This document shows, one piece after another, positions 7,097 to 7,955 of a stretch of DNA of 7,955 bases; the first letter of the stretch is position 1; every line of letters starts with the position of its first letter. The stretch is from Rhizobiaceae bacterium UBA1291 (GTDB taxonomy: Bacteria; Pseudomonadota; Alphaproteobacteria; Rhizobiales; Rhizobiaceae). Made by a program: the position numbers and the translations under genes. The stretch spans positions 44,781-52,735 of the forward strand of contig DBUL01000096.1 of assembly GCA_002307905.1 (NCBI GenBank), written 5' to 3'. Under the pieces are notes generated by a model. That model was not told the origin of the DNA. It saw only the letters and a list, made by a program, of their open reading frames with translations, and ran no database searches.

Positions 7097-7125
7097 TTGG
7101 AACGGGCAGGGATTTACATCTATCG
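7097..7125 (+). promoter_or_regulatory. Candidate omp promoter
   Basis: TTGGAA (7097-7102) and CTATCG (7120-7125) are 17 bases apart. They resemble the rhizobial housekeeping form TTGAC-N17-CTATAT with about four matches in each hexamer. The transcript would have a leader of roughly 50 bases. A better -35 (TTGACG at 7079-7084) has no matching -10 at the right distance. Confidence 0.4.
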
Positions 7126-7181
7126 TTCAAGTCGGTCCTCATTTTGATTGGGCACGGCTCGGAACTGAAAGGAGACAAAGT

Positions 7182-7838
7182 ATGCGTACCCTCACTATGA
7201 TTCTTCTGGCTTCCGCCACGAGTCTGACGGCTTTTCAGGCAGCCAGGGCTGCTGACGCCATCGACCAGATTCCGCAGGCTCCGGCTGTGACTGAAAGCTA
7301 TGTCGCTCCGGTGGGAGGCTGGACTGGCGCCTATGTCGGTGGCGCGGTTACCTATGACTGGGGCCGTTTCGACGGTAGCGACGACCGCGACGCCGACGGC
7401 GTTGGCGGTGCGCTCTATGGTGGTTACAACATGCAGAGTGGCCAGATCGTCTACGGTGCTGAAGCCGACATCGGCTACAATGGCGAAGAAGGTTCGGCCG
7501 GTACATCGGTCGGCGGTGCGCTCACCGGCAAGCAGGGCGTCAACGGATCGCTGCGTGCCCGTGTCGGTTACGACATGAACCCGTTCCTGATCTATGGTAC
7601 CGGTGGTATTGCCGCCGCCAACCACAAGATCGAGAGCGCGACGGACGAAGACGATAAGTACGCCGTCGGCTACACCGTCGGTGCGGGTGTCGAAGCCCTT
7701 GTCACGGACAACATCATCGCTCGCGTCGAATACCGCTACACGGACTACGCTTCGCGTGACTTCAACATCGACGGCGCAAACGTATCGCGCGGTTTCGACG
7801 ACCACTCGGTCAAGGTTGGTATCGGCGTGAAGTTCTGA
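7182..7838 (+). CDS. Outer membrane beta-barrel protein, Omp25/RopB-like
   Basis: This 218-residue protein has a Sec signal peptide: MRTL, then a hydrophobic core, then ARA with predicted cleavage after A23. The mature part of about 195 residues begins ADAIDQIP and has a proline-containing linker. It continues as alternating beta-strand sequence rich in Gly and aromatic residues: WTGAYVGGAVTYDW, ALYGGYNMQSGQIVYGAEAD, LRARVGYDMNPFLIYGTGG, ARVEYRYTDY and VKVGIGVKF. The terminal Phe is the usual signal for outer-membrane assembly by BAM. This fits the small 8-strand Omp25/Omp31/RopB proteins of Rhizobiales, which are abundant surface proteins involved in envelope integrity and host interaction. 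AAGGAG lies 7 bases before the ATG, and the gene has a strong terminator, both consistent with high expression. It is monocistronic. The exact paralogue cannot be settled by eye, so no symbol is given. Confidence 0.92.
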   Translation: MRTLTMILLASATSLTAFQAARAADAIDQIPQAPAVTESYVAPVGGWTGAYVGGAVTYDWGRFDGSDDRDADGVGGALYGGYNMQSGQIVYGAEADIGYNGEEGSAGTSVGGALTGKQGVNGSLRARVGYDMNPFLIYGTGGIAAANHKIESATDEDDKYAVGYTVGAGVEALVTDNIIARVEYRYTDYASRDFNIDGANVSRGFDDHSVKVGIGVKF

Positions 7839-7862
7839 TCCGAACGCGTTGTAGACAAAAAG

Positions 7863-7888
7863 AAGCCGGGCTCGCGCCCGGCTTTTTT
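7863..7888. terminator. Strong intrinsic terminator after omp
   Basis: The perfect 9-bp stem AAGCCGGGC (7863-7871) pairs with 7876-7884 around a TCGC loop and runs into six Ts (7883-7888). A-runs on the left side (7857-7861) give the minus strand a T-tract too, so it probably also serves the convergent gene at the right edge. Confidence 0.9.
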
Positions 7889-7910
7889 GTGGCTTGGATG
7901 AACGCCGGGT

Positions 7911-7955
7911 TTACTCACGCTTGCGGCCGAAGCTCGGCATATCCCTTGAAGCGCT
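7911..7955 (-). CDS. C-terminal end of an unidentified minus-strand gene (partial)
   Basis: Read on the minus strand from the right edge, the last 45 bases give an open frame ending RDMPSFGRKRE and then TAA at 7913-7911. The third codon positions are mostly G or C, as in the neighbouring genes. The stop falls 22 bases beyond a bidirectional terminator, which is where the end of a convergent gene is expected. The visible 14 residues are basic at the end and too few to assign a family. It could still be a chance open frame. Confidence 0.4.
   Translation of the reverse strand, partial: SASRDMPSFGRKRE

Larger units (their letters stand above)
6817..7181. other. AT-rich intergenic region between divergent SDR and omp genes
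   Basis: This 365-base stretch is clearly more AT-rich than its surroundings and should hold both promoters. Visible elements are a minus-strand CTATAT at 6858-6853, matching the rhizobial -10 form but without a good -35; two TATAGT copies ten bases apart (6918-6923 and 6928-6933); and a palindrome TGTTGC-N6-GCAACA (7000-7017). No RNA gene is recognisable. A 54-codon open frame at 6983-7147 lacks a ribosome binding site and is not called as a gene. Confidence 0.6.

Noticed and set aside
7092..7805. 237-codon minus-strand open frame opposite the outer membrane protein gene
   Set aside because: The plus strand encodes a signal peptide, a beta-barrel and a C-terminal Phe with a strong ribosome binding site. 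The opposite frame is a valine- and threonine-rich shadow running through the omp promoter region.
1..7955. Mobile element, CRISPR array, defence system or horizontally acquired island
   Set aside because: No transposase, integrase, terminal repeats, spaced direct repeats, tRNA junction or toxin-antitoxin pair was found. Gene content and coding composition look like core chromosome throughout.

Overview
This window looks like an ordinary chromosomal stretch from an alphaproteobacterium of the Rhizobiales, most likely the Rhizobium/Agrobacterium/Ensifer group. The evidence is the GC-rich coding DNA with strong G/C third-position bias, the 674-residue rhizobial-style UvrC, an Omp25/RopB-type outer membrane protein, and the gene order uvrC-pgsA-moaD-moaE. 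That assignment rests on family resemblance read by eye; no database search was run.

Layout, left to right. (1) The 3' end of a methyl-accepting chemotaxis protein gene (+) enters from the left edge. It meets a convergent DinB-family gene (-) across a compact bidirectional terminator. (2) A glutathione S-transferase gene (+) is divergent from the DinB gene, with an imperfect inverted repeat in the space between them. (3) ndk (+), nucleoside diphosphate kinase, ends in a GAAA-loop terminator that faces the convergent operon. (4) A five-gene minus-strand cluster, transcribed right to left, runs SDR (pteridine-reductase-like), uvrC, pgsA, moaD, moaE. SDR/uvrC overlap by 4 bases (ATGA) and pgsA/moaD are 1 base apart, so translation is probably coupled at both joints. 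The 118-base uvrC-pgsA gap holds a 7-bp inverted repeat overlapping a TTGACG element and may carry an internal promoter. (5) A 365-base AT-rich non-coding region separates the divergent SDR gene and omp gene. (6) An outer membrane beta-barrel gene (+) with a strong ribosome binding site and a strong terminator follows. (7) The last 45 bases read as the C-terminal end of a minus-strand gene entering from the right edge.

Functionally these are mainly housekeeping genes: nucleotide balancing (Ndk), nucleotide excision repair (UvrC), phospholipid synthesis (PgsA), molybdenum cofactor assembly (MoaD plus MoaE), chemotaxis, detoxification or thiol chemistry (GST, DinB-like), and the outer envelope. 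MoaD and MoaE form one enzyme; the other operon members have no obvious shared pathway.

I found no CRISPR array, insertion sequence, phage gene, tRNA, rRNA, toxin-antitoxin pair or defence system. I see no convincing sign of a previously undescribed system. The points most worth checking are the SDR with Asp where classical SDRs carry the catalytic Ser, the inverted repeats in three promoter regions, and the long omp upstream region.
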